From NCBI RefSeq assembly GCF_006152065.1, contig NZ_VDFW01000034.1, positions 1 to 64,000 on the forward strand: a stretch of DNA of 64,000 nucleotides, read 5' to 3'. Shown piece after piece: positions 28,078 to 37,180 of this stretch; positions within the stretch are counted from its first letter, which is position 1; each line of letters opens with the position of its first letter. This DNA is from Amycolatopsis alkalitolerans. Lineage in GTDB: Bacteria > Actinomycetota > Actinomycetes > Mycobacteriales > Pseudonocardiaceae. Under the pieces are notes generated by a model. The model searched no databases, was not told the origin of the DNA, and saw only the letters and a list, made by a program, of their open reading frames with translations. Position numbers and translations under genes: made by a program.

Positions 28078-28967
28078 TCGGCCCGGAGCGGGACGAGGAC
28101 ATCGCGGCCTGGGTGCGGGGGCTGGGTCTCGACGGCCTGGTCGACCTGCACCTGCACTTCCTGCCGGACCGGATGATGACCAAGGTCTGGGCCTACTTCG
28201 ACGAGGTCGAAGCGCGGCTCGGCGCGTCGTGGCCGGTGTGGTACCGCCAGCCCGAGATCGATCGAATCGCCTTGCTCGAGTCGTTCGGGGTGCTCAGGTA
28301 CGCGCCGCTGGCGTACCCGCACAAGCCCGGCATGGCCGAATGGCTCAACGCGTGGCTCGCCGGGTTCGCCGAGCGCGTGCCCGCCTCGGTCCGCACGGCC
28401 ACCCTCTACCCCGAGCCCGCTGCGTCGTCCTATGTGGACAGCGAGCTGCGGGCGGGCGCCCGGTGCTTCAAGGCCCATGTGCAGGTCGGTGCGTACGACC
28501 CCCGTGATCCGCTGCTCGACGAGGCGTGGGGCGCGATCGCCGACGCGGGCGTGCCGGTCGTCGTGCACGCCGGGCACGGGCCCGAACGCGGCCCGTTCAC
28601 CGGGCTGGACGTGTTCGAGGAGGTCCTGGCGCGGCATCCACGGCTCGTCGCGGTACTGGCGCACGCCGGCATGCCCGAGTACGAGGCCGCGCTTGACCTG
28701 GTGGCGCGGTACCCGCGGGTGCATATCGACACCACGATGGTCGGCGCGCCGTTCACCGAGAAGCTGATGCCGCTGCCGGGCGACTGGACCGACCGCCTGG
28801 TCGAGATAGCGGACCGGGTCGTGCTGGGCACGGACTTCCCGAACATCCCGTACTCCTACGCGACGCAGTTGCGGGCGATCGCCGGCTGGGCGGCCGACGA
28901 TCGCCTCGGTGAGCCGTTCCTGCGTGCGGTCCTGCACGACACTCCCGCGAAGCTGCTCAACCTCTGA
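28074..28967 (+). CDS. amidohydrolase (TIM-barrel metal-dependent hydrolase)
   Basis: 297 residues of the amidohydrolase-2 type. Metal ligands are seen in LHLHF (His26, His28), [15 protein letters not shown] and the final GTDFPN aspartate. The TTG start overlaps the smpB stop (TTGA) with GAAAGGG upstream; a later GTG at 28111 is possible. The reaction may be hydrolysis or decarboxylation and the substrate is unknown. The 3' end overlaps the convergent acyltransferase gene by 11 bases. Confidence 0.8.
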   Translation: MIGPERDEDIAAWVRGLGLDGLVDLHLHFLPDRMMTKVWAYFDEVEARLGASWPVWYRQPEIDRIALLESFGVLRYAPLAYPHKPGMAEWLNAWLAGFAERVPASVRTATLYPEPAASSYVDSELRAGARCFKAHVQVGAYDPRDPLLDEAWGAIADAGVPVVVHAGHGPERGPFTGLDVFEEVLARHPRLVAVLAHAGMPEYEAALDLVARYPRVHIDTTMVGAPFTEKLMPLPGDWTDRLVEIADRVVLGTDFPNIPYSYATQLRAIAGWAADDRLGEPFLRAVLHDTPAKLLNL

Positions 28968-30216
28968 CCGTGGCCGGGCTGCGGTGCGAGGCCAGCAGCG
29001 CGCCCGCGAACACCAGCGTCACCCAGGGCACCGGACCACTCAGGATGGCGCCGCCGGGTGGCGTGGCGAAACCGCGCGCGGCGAGTCCGAGCAGGCCGAG
29101 CGAACCGAACAGTGCGGCCGTGACGAGCCGCGGCATCGGCGCGGTGCCGTGCACCGGGACGGCCTCGAACCGGCCGAACACGCGCAGCAGCCCGAGCAGG
29201 ACCAGACCCGCGGCGGCGATCCACAACGGTGCCGCGGCGAACCAGCGCGCCGAGCCGGGTTCCGGCGTGGCGTACCCGAAACCGAGCACGCTGACCCCCG
29301 CGACCACGACGAGCGCGGGCATATGCCACAGGTAGACGCTCATGAAGCGGGAGGCGATCCACCGCAGCGCGGTACCAGGGCCGGGACGGGCCGCGAGCGC
29401 CCGCAACTGGGGCCGGATCGCGAGGACCAGCCCGATCTGACCGGCGGCGAGGCTCAGCAGCACCGCGGTCGGCGGGCTCATGTTCGACACCGGTGCGCCC
29501 GGCATGCCGATCATGCTCACCGGGTACGGACCGAACGCGACCATCAGCGCGGTGATCCCGAAGCCCGCGGCCGAGAGGGTGAGCGCCGAGCGGCGGCTCA
29601 GTGCGCCGAGCCGGCCGTCCACGTAATGGAAGCCGAGCTGGTGCACCGCGAGCCACACGAAGAGCGCGTTGAGGTATCCGAACAGGCCGAAGGCTTCGAA
29701 GCGGACGACGTCCACCAGCACCGCCATCCCGCCGAGCACCAGCGGCACCCCGAGCGGCAGGCGCCGGTGCGCGGCCGCCATGAGCGGTGTGGCCAGCACG
29801 GTCAGCAGGTACACCGCGAGGAACCACAGCAGTTGCCCGGCGATCGCACCCGCGACCTCGACGGGTTGCTCGGGTGCACCCAAGCCGCGCAGGACGGCCG
29901 GCGCGGCGAGCCAGACGGCGGCCAGCGGGAGCACCGGCAGCAGCAGCCTGCCGATTCGCCCGGCCAGCCAGTCACGAGCCGACGGGGCGCGGCCCAGCGA
30001 GATGAAATTGGCCGCACCGCCGGCGAAGAACACCAGGGGCATCACCTGGGAGAGCCAGGTGATCGGCGCCCAGCCGGGGGTGGCGAGCGCGTTACCGGTC
30101 GCGAGGCGGCCGCCGCCATAGCTCAGCACGGGCATCAGCCAGTGCTGAGCGATCACGGCGAGGATCGCGCCCGCGCGTACGACGTCGAGGAAACTGTCCC
30201 GCTGGCTTGGTCGCAT
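28957..30216 (-). CDS. acyltransferase-3 family membrane protein
   Basis: 419 residues with about ten to twelve hydrophobic helices. The N-terminal RAGAILAVIAQHW and the FFAGGAANFISL segment match acyltransferase family 3, whose members O-acylate sugars or lipids at the membrane. A later SRFMSVYLWHMP segment is also typical. The ATG start is at 30216. No sugar-transfer genes are adjacent, so the acceptor is unknown. Confidence 0.8.
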   Translation of the reverse strand: MRPSQRDSFLDVVRAGAILAVIAQHWLMPVLSYGGGRLATGNALATPGWAPITWLSQVMPLVFFAGGAANFISLGRAPSARDWLAGRIGRLLLPVLPLAAVWLAAPAVLRGLGAPEQPVEVAGAIAGQLLWFLAVYLLTVLATPLMAAAHRRLPLGVPLVLGGMAVLVDVVRFEAFGLFGYLNALFVWLAVHQLGFHYVDGRLGALSRRSALTLSAAGFGITALMVAFGPYPVSMIGMPGAPVSNMSPPTAVLLSLAAGQIGLVLAIRPQLRALAARPGPGTALRWIASRFMSVYLWHMPALVVVAGVSVLGFGYATPEPGSARWFAAAPLWIAAAGLVLLGLLRVFGRFEAVPVHGTAPMPRLVTAALFGSLGLLGLAARGFATPPGGAILSGPVPWVTLVFAGALLASHRSPATVRG

Positions 30217-30313
30217 GGCTTGAAGCCTTGTCGCACAAGGGCTTCCGGGCAGCCAGGCCAGCCGCCGTCTTCGGGTTCCGGTTCAGCGCAACGCCTTGGT
30301 GGGGTCAGCCCTA

Positions 30314-30529
30314 CTAGACCTCGTCCACCTCGGAGGTGGTGACGCCGCACAGGCGGTACTCCCAGCCGGATTCGGGGGAGTAATCGAGGCGGTAGTGGGT
30401 TTCGATCTTCGGCCCGTCGTGCAGGTGCACGTGCCGCATGACGCTGCCCGCGACCGGCTCCTCCGCGCCGAGAGTCTGGACCCGGCCGTCCAGCGGGCCG
30501 CCGAAGAAGCGGACGCTCACCTCGCTCAT
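30314..30529 (-). CDS. small conserved-type protein of unknown function
   Basis: 71 residues, beginning MSEVSVRFFGGPLDGRVQTL, with the Gly-rich FFGGPLDG turn that often opens short actinobacterial and phage proteins of unknown role, and several His and Tyr residues. No domain name can be given. It lies between the acyltransferase and MarR genes on the same strand; it is 71 bases downstream of MarR, so it may share that transcript. Confidence 0.6.
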   Translation of the reverse strand: MSEVSVRFFGGPLDGRVQTLGAEEPVAGSVMRHVHLHDGPKIETHYRLDYSPESGWEYRLCGVTTSEVDEV

Positions 30530-30600
30530 CGTGCTGCCCCCTCCGGACGTTCGCTGACGTCCGACCAGGATAGGGGATTCACGCTCGGTGTCGCTCGGGC

Positions 30601-31059
30601 TCACCAAACCGGCCGTAGCGTGACTTGGCGTTCCCGTGAGGCGTCCCGGACGAACTCGAGCAGCCCGCCGCGCAGCTGGTCGAGTTGACCGGCGCCGATG
30701 AGTGTGGCCCAGCGGGACTCCACGTCGGCGGACCACGTCATGAACCGGTCGATGCACTGCCAGCCACGCGCGGTCAGGGACACCATCCTGCTGCGCCGGT
30801 CGGCTGGATGCGGGTGCCGCTCGACGTATCCGCGTTTCTCCAGGTCGTCGACCAGTTGCGCGGCGGCCTGCTTGGTGACGCCGAGATGGTCGGCGAGTTC
30901 GACCGCCGTCGCTCCGTCGCGGTGTGACAGGAACTGGAACGCGAAACCATGCGCCGGGCGGACGTCGGCGAAGCCGTCTGCGGCAAGGTGATCGTGGATC
31001 TGATCCATGACCGCGCGGCAGGTGAGCGCCAGCAGGGCGGGCAGGTCACCGTGCGGCAT
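30601..31059 (-). CDS. MarR family transcriptional regulator
   Basis: 152 residues. The winged helix is clear: ATAVELADHLGVTKQAAAQL as helix-turn-helix, then YVERHPHPADRRSRMVSLT as the wing with the family DxRS/R signature. ATG 31059 is preceded closely by AGGAGG. Two near-identical palindromes lie between this gene and the divergent cupin gene, which suggests it represses both. The inducer is unknown. Confidence 0.9.
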   Translation of the reverse strand: MPHGDLPALLALTCRAVMDQIHDHLAADGFADVRPAHGFAFQFLSHRDGATAVELADHLGVTKQAAAQLVDDLEKRGYVERHPHPADRRSRMVSLTARGWQCIDRFMTWSADVESRWATLIGAGQLDQLRGGLLEFVRDASRERQVTLRPVW

Positions 31060-31072
31060 GAGGCCTCCTGTG

Positions 31073-31133
31073 GTCAAGTGACTTGACTATATCGGCTGGC
31101 ACTCGTACTGTGAACTTGGTCAAGCTACTTGAC
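31073..31133. promoter_or_regulatory. two MarR operator palindromes
   Basis: GTCAAGTGACTTGAC (31073-31087) is a perfect palindrome around one centre base. GTCAAGCTACTTGAC (31119-31133) has the same six-base arms. Centres are 46 bases apart. One is 13 bases before the MarR start and the other 16 bases before the cupin start, so binding would block both promoters. Confidence 0.8.
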
Positions 31134-31149
31134 TACTTGGAGGATTCTC

Positions 31150-31521
31150 GTGCCTGTGGTGTCTCTCGCCGATGCTCCGACCTTTCAGAATCACGGATTC
31201 ACGTTCCGCCCGCTCGCGGTGCCGAGCCGTGGCTCGACCGAACTGGCGGTGTGGGCTCTCGAGGCCGCGCCTGGCGCGGCCAGTGAAAGACATACGGTGA
31301 GCCGCGAAGAGGTGTTAGTGGTGCAGGAAGGGCGGATCAGCGCGGAGATCGGCGACGGCAAGCACGAACTGGTGCCGGGGGATGCGCTCATCGTGCCGCC
31401 GGACACCCCGGTCCGGCTGGCCAACGACGGCACCGGAACCGCGCGCCTCACGGTGGCGACCTCGAAGGGGATGGTCGGCGTGATCGACGGGCGCACGATC
31501 GAGCCGCCCTGGGCGCGGTGA
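31150..31521 (+). CDS. small cupin-domain protein
   Basis: 123 residues forming one cupin barrel: ERHTVSREEVLVVQEGRISAE (motif 1 region, with His and Glu) and VPGDALIVPPDTPVRLAND (the G-D-x-x-x-x-P turn). The second His of motif 2 is not obvious. GTG 31150 follows GGAGG. It is regulated by the neighbouring MarR protein, judging from operators on both sides of the divergent promoter. It may bind or sense a small molecule; no reaction can be assigned. Confidence 0.8.
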   Translation: MPVVSLADAPTFQNHGFTFRPLAVPSRGSTELAVWALEAAPGAASERHTVSREEVLVVQEGRISAEIGDGKHELVPGDALIVPPDTPVRLANDGTGTARLTVATSKGMVGVIDGRTIEPPWAR

Positions 31522-31522
31522 T

Positions 31523-32167
31523 TCAGGCTCGGCCGAGGTAGGTGAGCACGGCGCGCACCCGGCGGTGTTCCTCCGAACTGGCTTCGAGACCGAGTTTGGC
31601 GAAGATGTTGCCGATGTGCTTTTCGACCGCGCCTTGGGAGACGACGAGCCGTGCGCCGATGGCGGTGTTGGACAGGCCCTGTGCCATCAGGCCGAGCACC
31701 TCTGACTCGCGTGCGGTGAGCGCGTCGAGCGGGTTCTTGCGGCCACGTGCCATCAACTGCGCGATCACCTCCGGGTCGATCGCCGTGCCGCCGCGGGCGA
31801 CCCGGCGCACCGCGTCGAGGAAGTCGGCGATGTCGGCCACCCGTTCTTTGAGTAGGTAGCCGACGCCGCCGGCGCCGCCGGATAGTAGTTGGACGGCGTA
31901 GGTTTCCTCGACGTATTGCGAGAGCACGAGCACTGGCAGGTCTGGGATGGTTTCGCGGGCCTGCAGGGCGGCGCGCAGGCCTTCGTCGGTGTAGGTGGGG
32001 GGCATCCGGACGTCGACGATGGCGAGGTCGGGTTTGTGTGTGGTGACCGCGTGGATGAGGTCGTCGGCGTTGTCGACGGCGGCGACGGTGTGGATGTCTT
32101 CGTCGGCCAGTAGGCGCTGCATTCCCGCGCGCAGCAGGACGGCGTCCTCGGCGAGCACTACGCGCAT
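31523..32167 (-). CDS. NarL/LuxR-type response regulator
   Basis: 214 residues. The receiver domain has the acidic pair (AED near residue 8), the phosphoacceptor Asp in LAIVDVRMPP and the Lys in YLLKERV. The C-terminal LuxR-type helix-turn-helix spans LTARESEVLGLMAQGLSNTAIG to HIGNIFAKLGL. It pairs with the histidine kinase encoded 53 bases upstream. Its stop is one base from the cupin stop on the other strand. Confidence 0.93.
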   Translation of the reverse strand: MRVVLAEDAVLLRAGMQRLLADEDIHTVAAVDNADDLIHAVTTHKPDLAIVDVRMPPTYTDEGLRAALQARETIPDLPVLVLSQYVEETYAVQLLSGGAGGVGYLLKERVADIADFLDAVRRVARGGTAIDPEVIAQLMARGRKNPLDALTARESEVLGLMAQGLSNTAIGARLVVSQGAVEKHIGNIFAKLGLEASSEEHRRVRAVLTYLGRA

Positions 32168-32220
32168 ACGGCCCCCGGGTGAGTTGGTGTGTGTCGGCAG
32201 CTATTGACTCACGAACCAGT

Positions 32221-33363
32221 TCACCATTGGCAGGGGAGGTCGGCTCTGATGACTGTGGGGCCGCCGGTGGGGCTGACCACCGTGATCACCCCGTCGATCG
32301 TCGCCGCGCGGTCGGCCAGGCCGGCGAGCCCGCCACCTGGCCGTAGGTGGGCGCCACCGTGCCCGTTGTCGGTGATTTCGAGGACGACCTTGTCCTCGGC
32401 GCGCGAGGCCTTGACGCTCGCCTCCGTCGCACCCGAATGCTTCGCGATGTTCGTCAGGGTCTCACCGACGATGAAGTACGCGGTGGTTTCGACCGCGGCC
32501 GGCGGGCGTGGGTGCACGTCCACCTCGACGTCGACGTGGATCGGTGATTTCGCCGCTTGTGCCGACACGGCCGCGTCGAGGCCCCGGTCACCGAGGACCG
32601 CCGGGTAGATGCCGCGGGCGAGGTCCCGCAACTCCGAGACGGCGAGTTTCGCGTCCACATGGGCCTCGTCGATCAGTGCCCGCACCGCGTCGGGATCCCG
32701 GCCCAGCTTGTTCTTCGCGCGGCCCAGGCTCATCGCCACCGACACGAGCCGTTGCTGCGCCCCGTCGTGCAGGTCGCGCTCGATCCGGCGCCGTTCCGCC
32801 TCGGCGGCGTCGACGCCCCGGGCCCGCGACGCCTGCAGGTGCTGCGCTGTGACCTCGAGGCGTTTCGCGCGGTTGGGGCCGAGCAGCGCCATCGCGAGCG
32901 AGCCGTGCATCCAGCCGATCCACGGGGCGACCCAGATCGCGATCGGCAGCAGGACGATCGACGCGAGCCCGACCGCCGCCTCGACGATGCTCAGCGGGAA
33001 CACCAGCGCGAGGTAGCCCAGATCGCGCCAGGTCGTCGGATCGACAAGGCGGTATCGCCAGCGGCGCAGGATCCCGCCCTCGACCGGGGTGCGTTCGACC
33101 GGGGGCAGTGGGGTGGCGAGCATGCGGGCGACGAACCGGCGTTCCAGGTTCGCCGACCCGCGGATGACACTCGTGGTCAGCATCAGGATCGGGATGCCGA
33201 CCCAGATCACGACCGTCCCGATCCCGATCGCGATGCCGAGCACGATCAGCAGGAACTGGGCGAAATGCAGCACGAAGCCGGTGATCAGGTAGGTGATCGT
33301 GCGAACCGCTGTCGGGCGCGGCTGGTGCAGTGGCGCCCGGTCTGCGGCCATACCCGCCATCAT
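32221..33363 (-). CDS. sensor histidine kinase (HPK7 type)
   Basis: 380 residues. The N-terminal half is the 'Sensor' membrane domain with four hydrophobic helices in two pairs (to about residue 160). The dimerisation helix carries RRRIERDLHDGAQQRLV with the phosphoacceptor His, and the ATPase domain has ETLTNIAKHSGA and ITDNGHGGA motifs. The start ATG overlaps the stop of the upstream sensor-domain gene as ATGA. It should phosphorylate the response regulator encoded next. Signal unknown. Confidence 0.92.
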   Translation of the reverse strand: MMAGMAADRAPLHQPRPTAVRTITYLITGFVLHFAQFLLIVLGIAIGIGTVVIWVGIPILMLTTSVIRGSANLERRFVARMLATPLPPVERTPVEGGILRRWRYRLVDPTTWRDLGYLALVFPLSIVEAAVGLASIVLLPIAIWVAPWIGWMHGSLAMALLGPNRAKRLEVTAQHLQASRARGVDAAEAERRRIERDLHDGAQQRLVSVAMSLGRAKNKLGRDPDAVRALIDEAHVDAKLAVSELRDLARGIYPAVLGDRGLDAAVSAQAAKSPIHVDVEVDVHPRPPAAVETTAYFIVGETLTNIAKHSGATEASVKASRAEDKVVLEITDNGHGGAHLRPGGGLAGLADRAATIDGVITVVSPTGGPTVIRADLPCQW

Positions 33364-34016
33364 GCCACCGCGCTTCGCAGGTCGGGTTCGGTTTCGGCCA
33401 GCCGCCGGGCCCGCGGGCCGGGGCCGAGCGCCAGCCGCGCGAACCGGGCGTGCACCGCGCCCAGTTCACGGGTCAGCACGACCGACAGGGCGAGCACCAG
33501 CACGCCGGCGACCGCCCACGGCAGCGCCTGGACCGCCGAGGTGATGCGGACGAGGCCCAGGTCGGTGCCCTCGGGCAGGTAGCCGACATAGGTGGGCAGC
33601 GTCGTCAGTCCCAGACCCACCGACCAGCACGTCACGAGGACGACGAACTCCGCCGTGCCGATCGGGAACAGCACGACGAAGTAGCCCAGATCCCGCCACG
33701 TCGCGCCGTCGAGCAGCCGCGCACGCCACCGGGCCCGCCAGCCGATCGCGGGCAACGGCCGGTAGGGCGAGGCCACATACGTGCCGAGCAGGGCATGCGC
33801 CCGGGCGCGCTCGAACCGCGCCGCGGCGCGCGTCCCCAGGATCAGCACGGCCAGCACCGGCACCCCGAGCCAGACGATCGCCGTGCTCAGACCCACCGGC
33901 GCGAGCGTGACCACGGCCACGAACCCGGCGAGCCCCACCGGGAAGTTCAGCAGCAGATACCCCAGCGAACCAGCCACCGAAGGATGGGGCCTCGTCCCGT
34001 CCTCGACCGCGTGCAT
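33360..34016 (-). CDS. stand-alone Sensor-domain membrane protein
   Basis: 218 residues built as the same membrane domain found at the N terminus of the downstream kinase, including the shared TWRDLGYFVVLFP segment between helix pairs, but with no kinase part. ATG 34016 is preceded by GAGGAAGGA. Its stop overlaps the kinase start. It may form mixed complexes with the kinase and tune signalling; this is inferred only from likeness and coupling. Confidence 0.82.
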   Translation of the reverse strand: MHAVEDGTRPHPSVAGSLGYLLLNFPVGLAGFVAVVTLAPVGLSTAIVWLGVPVLAVLILGTRAAARFERARAHALLGTYVASPYRPLPAIGWRARWRARLLDGATWRDLGYFVVLFPIGTAEFVVLVTCWSVGLGLTTLPTYVGYLPEGTDLGLVRITSAVQALPWAVAGVLVLALSVVLTRELGAVHARFARLALGPGPRARRLAETEPDLRSAVA

Positions 34017-34175
34017 GATGATTCCTTCCTCCCGAAACGATCCACTCAGCATCACCCGCCACACGGGCCGGAACCATGGGGAACCCGGGCGTCTACGAGG
34101 TAGGGCAGGCCCTACCGCCGGGGGAACAAACCGGCTTGCCGGGGGCGTTAGACTAGGCGGATCAAGGATCACCAA

Positions 34176-34544
34176 GGGGGTGAACGGTTTCGACTTTGGA
34201 CGTTGAGTCAAGGGAAGCGTGCCGGTGCAGGCGAGAGACCACCGTAAGCGTCATCGCACTCAAATAAGCGCCAAGACGAATAGTCAGCGCGACTACGCCC
34301 TCGCCGCCTGAGCGAGTGCGTGTCTGTCGGCCCGGGAGCGCCTCCGTCCCGGTAGCCGGCATCAGCTAGGAGGCTCACCTTCTGGACCCGGCCGCGGGGT
34401 CCGGAAGGAACACCCACAGCGGCTGGGCCCGTCACACCGGCTTGTTCGCGAGACCGGTGGGGCCGAGTAGAGGCACAGCGAACTGCGCACGGAGAAGCCT
34501 TGGTGAGGCGCCAGAGGACCCGGGTTCAATTCCCGGCACCTCCA
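34176..34544 (+). ncRNA. ssrA: transfer-messenger RNA
   Basis: tmRNA frees stalled ribosomes and tags the nascent chains. The 5' GGGGGTG pairs with CACCTCC near the 3' end to form the tRNA-like acceptor stem, and GGTTCAATTCC is the T-arm. The tag frame, from the resume codon GCC 34270 to the TGA 34309-34311, reads AKTNSQRDYALAA, ending in the Ala-Leu-Ala-Ala signal for proteases. The length is 369 bases. CCA is not encoded. SmpB is encoded at 27.6 kb. Confidence 0.95.
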
Positions 34545-34552
34545 CTCGGCCG

Positions 34553-34584
34553 GCCCGTGTCCGCGGAAAGCGCGGACCGGGTCG
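34553..34584 (+). terminator. tmRNA terminator
   Basis: A two-part hairpin: an outer GGCCCG/CGGGTC pairing encloses GTCCGCG (34559-34565) and CGCGGAC (34571-34577) with loop GAAAG. It begins 9 bases after the mature tmRNA end. Confidence 0.8.
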
Positions 34585-34586
34585 TT

Positions 34587-34819
34587 CCGGATTATGTTGG
34601 GGGACCGAGTCCCCCACGCCCCCTGCGGTGCGAGCTCCTGTCGTACCAGCCTGGTTGCGTTGGTCGTTGACCAGCATCGGAGGGTTCGGGTTGTGCCACG
34701 TCAGGCCCACTCGATCGAAGGCGCCCCTGCTCGTCGCGGGGGCGCCTTCGCTTGTTCTCGATCTTCGTCGTTTTTTTGGGGGTGCGACCCCCAAACCCCG
34801 CCCGGGGGCTTGCCCCCGG
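34587..34819. repeat. cluster of GC-rich palindromes between ssrA and acdS
   Basis: This gap of about 340 bases holds no convincing gene. It contains GGGGGACCGAGTCCCCC near 34600, a 12-bp stem CGAAGGCGCCCC (34716-34727) with its complement at 34739-34750, GGGGGTGCGACCCCC (34778-34792) flanked by TTTTTTT and AAA, and CCGGGGGC/GCCCCCGG (34802-34819). The style matches the tandem repeats at 23.8 kb. The 34739-34750 hairpin followed by TTGTTC, and the T-flanked one, could act as terminators, including for acdS. Confidence 0.75.
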
Positions 34820-34882
34820 ACCCCCGTCCGTGTGGGCGGCTTCTGCTGTCGCCTCGCGGGGGTTGGGCCCGGGTGGGCGGCG

Positions 34883-35893
34883 TTAGTTGATCAGGGTGCT
34901 GTAGGCGTTTAGGGCTGGTTGGCCGCCTAGGTGGGCGTAGAGGACCGTTGAGTCCCTGGGGATTTCGTTGCGTGTCACCTGGTCGATCAGGGCGGCCATC
35001 GACTTTCCTTCGTAGACCGGGTCGGTGATCATGCCTTCGGTGCGGGCGGCGACGCGCATCGCGTCCGTTGTGGCGTCGTCGGGTGTGCCGTAGGTGCCCG
35101 CGTGGTAGCGCTCGTCGAGCAGGATCTCGCCGTCGGTCAGGTCCCGGTCGAGGCCGAGGAGCGAAGCGGTGCCGCGCGCGATCCGCGCCACCTGGTCCCA
35201 CGTCTCCTTCGGCTTGGCCGAAGCGTCGATGCCGAGGATCCGCCGCGGCCGCCCACCGAGCGCGGCGAACCCGGCGATCATGCCGGCCTGCGTGCTGCCG
35301 GTGACCGAGCACACCACGATGGTGTCGAAGAAGACCCCCAGCTGCCGCTCCTGCTCCGCCACCTCGAAGGCCCAGTTGGCGAAACCCAGCCCGCCGAGCC
35401 GGTGATCCGACGCACCGGCCGGGATCGGGTACGGGGTACCGCCGGCCGCCTCGATCTCCGAGATCGCCTGCTCCCAGCTTTCCTTGAACCCGATGCCGAA
35501 CCCGGCCTTCACCAGCCGCACGTCCGCGCCCGCGAGCCGCGACAGCAGGATGTTGCCGACCTTGTCGTACACCGAGTCCGGCCAGTCGACCCAGCTTTCC
35601 TGGATCAGCACGCACTTCAGCCCCACGCGGGCGGCGACGGCCGCGACCTGGCGCGTGTGGTTGGACTGCACGCCCCCGATCGACACGAGCGTGTCGCAGC
35701 CCTGCGCCAGGGCGTCGGCGACGAGGTACTCCAGCTTGCGGGTCTTGTTGCCACCAAAGGCGATTCCGGAGTTGCAGTCCTCCCGCTTCGCCCAGACGCC
35801 GGCGCCACCGAGGTGCGCGCTCAGGCGTTCCAGGCGATGCACCGGGGAGGGCCCGAACAGCAGCGGGTAACGGTCGAAGTCGTTGATTGACAA
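34883..35893 (-). CDS. acdS: 1-aminocyclopropane-1-carboxylate deaminase
   Basis: A PLP enzyme that opens ACC, the plant ethylene precursor, to 2-oxobutanoate and ammonia. The 336-residue protein matches AcdS throughout ([33 protein letters not shown]). PLP lysine is Lys50, the conserved Ser is Ser77 (GGVQSNHTR), and Tyr294-Glu295 in DPVYEGKSM and the Leu in YAHLGG are the residues that separate true ACC deaminase from D-cysteine desulfhydrase. It is the last gene of an operon with a transporter and an M20 peptidase. Confidence 0.93.
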   Translation of the reverse strand: MSINDFDRYPLLFGPSPVHRLERLSAHLGGAGVWAKREDCNSGIAFGGNKTRKLEYLVADALAQGCDTLVSIGGVQSNHTRQVAAVAARVGLKCVLIQESWVDWPDSVYDKVGNILLSRLAGADVRLVKAGFGIGFKESWEQAISEIEAAGGTPYPIPAGASDHRLGGLGFANWAFEVAEQERQLGVFFDTIVVCSVTGSTQAGMIAGFAALGGRPRRILGIDASAKPKETWDQVARIARGTASLLGLDRDLTDGEILLDERYHAGTYGTPDDATTDAMRVAARTEGMITDPVYEGKSMAALIDQVTRNEIPRDSTVLYAHLGGQPALNAYSTLIN

Positions 35894-35905
35894 GGGATCC
35901 TCCGA

Positions 35906-37180
35906 TCAGCGAACGCCCAGCACGCGACGCGCGACGACCGCGCTCGCGAGGCTCAGCACGGCCAGGAACATCAGGTAGAAGGTAAGCGAGATCTTGCTGC
36001 CCGTCGCACTCACGAGCCATACGATCACCAGCGGCGTCGTGCCGCCGAAGAGCATCACACCGACGTTGTAGCTCACCGACATCCCGGTGGCGCGGCTGGT
36101 GATCGGGAACAGGTCCGCCATCATCGCCGGCAGCGGCGCGAAGTAGGCCGCCTTGAGCACGCCGATCACGAACATCACGGCGAGGATCACCCCGAAGCCC
36201 GGGTACGCCACCAGCAGCGCGAAGCTCGGGTACACCAGCGCGAGGATCAGCACCGCGAACACCACCATGATCCGGGTACGGCCGAACCGGTCCGGCAGGT
36301 GGCCGACCAAGGGTGTCAGGCCGGTCAGCACGATCCCGGTGAGCAAAGTGGACGCGAATCCCGTCGACGCGGGCAGGTGCAGCTCCTTGACCGCGAACGT
36401 GGGCATGAACGTGATGAGGTAGCTGAGCGCCGTCGACACCGCGAGCGCGCCCATCGCCACGAACATGCGGCCCTTCTGGCCGCGGAACGTCTCCTTCACC
36501 GGCGCGCGCTCGACGCCCGCGGTGGCGACGAACTCACCGGCCTCGCCCACGTAACGCCGGATGTAGTAGCCGATCGGGCCGATCAGCAGGCCGAAGAGGA
36601 ACGGGATGCGCCAGCCCCACGACTGCAACTGCGCATCCGAGAGCGTGGCCGTCAGCACCGTGCCGAACAACGACGCGAGCAGCGTCGAGAGTCCCTGGCT
36701 CGCGAACTGCCAGCTGGCCATGAAACCGCGCTTCTCGGGAGCGTGCTCGACGAGGAACGCGGTGGCGCTGCCGAACTCACCGCCCGCCGAGAAGCCCTGC
36801 ACCAGCCGGGCCAGCAGGATCGCGATCGGTGCGACGAGGCCGATTTTCGCGTACGGCGGCATCGCCGCGATGAGCAGCGTCGCGAGCATCATGAGCCGGA
36901 TCGACAGCATCAGCGCGCGTTTGCGTCCTCGGCGGTCGGCGTAGGCGCCGAGGATGAGCCCGCCGAGCGGGCGGACCACATAGGACACCGCGAACGTGCC
37001 GAACGTCAGCAGCAGTGACACGGTCTCGTCGGCGGAGGGAAAGAACAGCTTCGAGATCGTCGCGGCGAAGAAGCCGTAGACGAGGATGTCGAACCACTCC
37101 ATCGCGTTCCCGATCGACGCCGCGATGATGACGCGGCGCACCTTCACCGGCGCTTCGGAGGAGACGGCTTGTGTGGTCAT
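35906..37180 (-). CDS. MFS transporter of the metabolite:H+ symporter (MHS) family
   Basis: 424 residues, twelve helices. The first helix region AASIGNAMEWFDILVYGFFA is the MHS signature, followed by GGLILGAYADRRGRKRALML and GFSAGGEFGSATAFLVEHAP. MHS proteins import carboxylates, proline, betaine or similar compounds with protons. ATG 37180 follows GAGGAG and overlaps the stop of the M20 gene. Lying 12 bases upstream of acdS, it may import ACC or a related compound. Confidence 0.9.
   Translation of the reverse strand: MTTQAVSSEAPVKVRRVIIAASIGNAMEWFDILVYGFFAATISKLFFPSADETVSLLLTFGTFAVSYVVRPLGGLILGAYADRRGRKRALMLSIRLMMLATLLIAAMPPYAKIGLVAPIAILLARLVQGFSAGGEFGSATAFLVEHAPEKRGFMASWQFASQGLSTLLASLFGTVLTATLSDAQLQSWGWRIPFLFGLLIGPIGYYIRRYVGEAGEFVATAGVERAPVKETFRGQKGRMFVAMGALAVSTALSYLITFMPTFAVKELHLPASTGFASTLLTGIVLTGLTPLVGHLPDRFGRTRIMVVFAVLILALVYPSFALLVAYPGFGVILAVMFVIGVLKAAYFAPLPAMMADLFPITSRATGMSVSYNVGVMLFGGTTPLVIVWLVSATGSKISLTFYLMFLAVLSLASAVVARRVLGVR

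Noticed and set aside
34883-35893. D-cysteine desulfhydrase instead of ACC deaminase
   Set aside because: The Tyr294-Glu295 pair and Leu near YAHLGG are those of ACC deaminase, though only an assay can fully exclude it.
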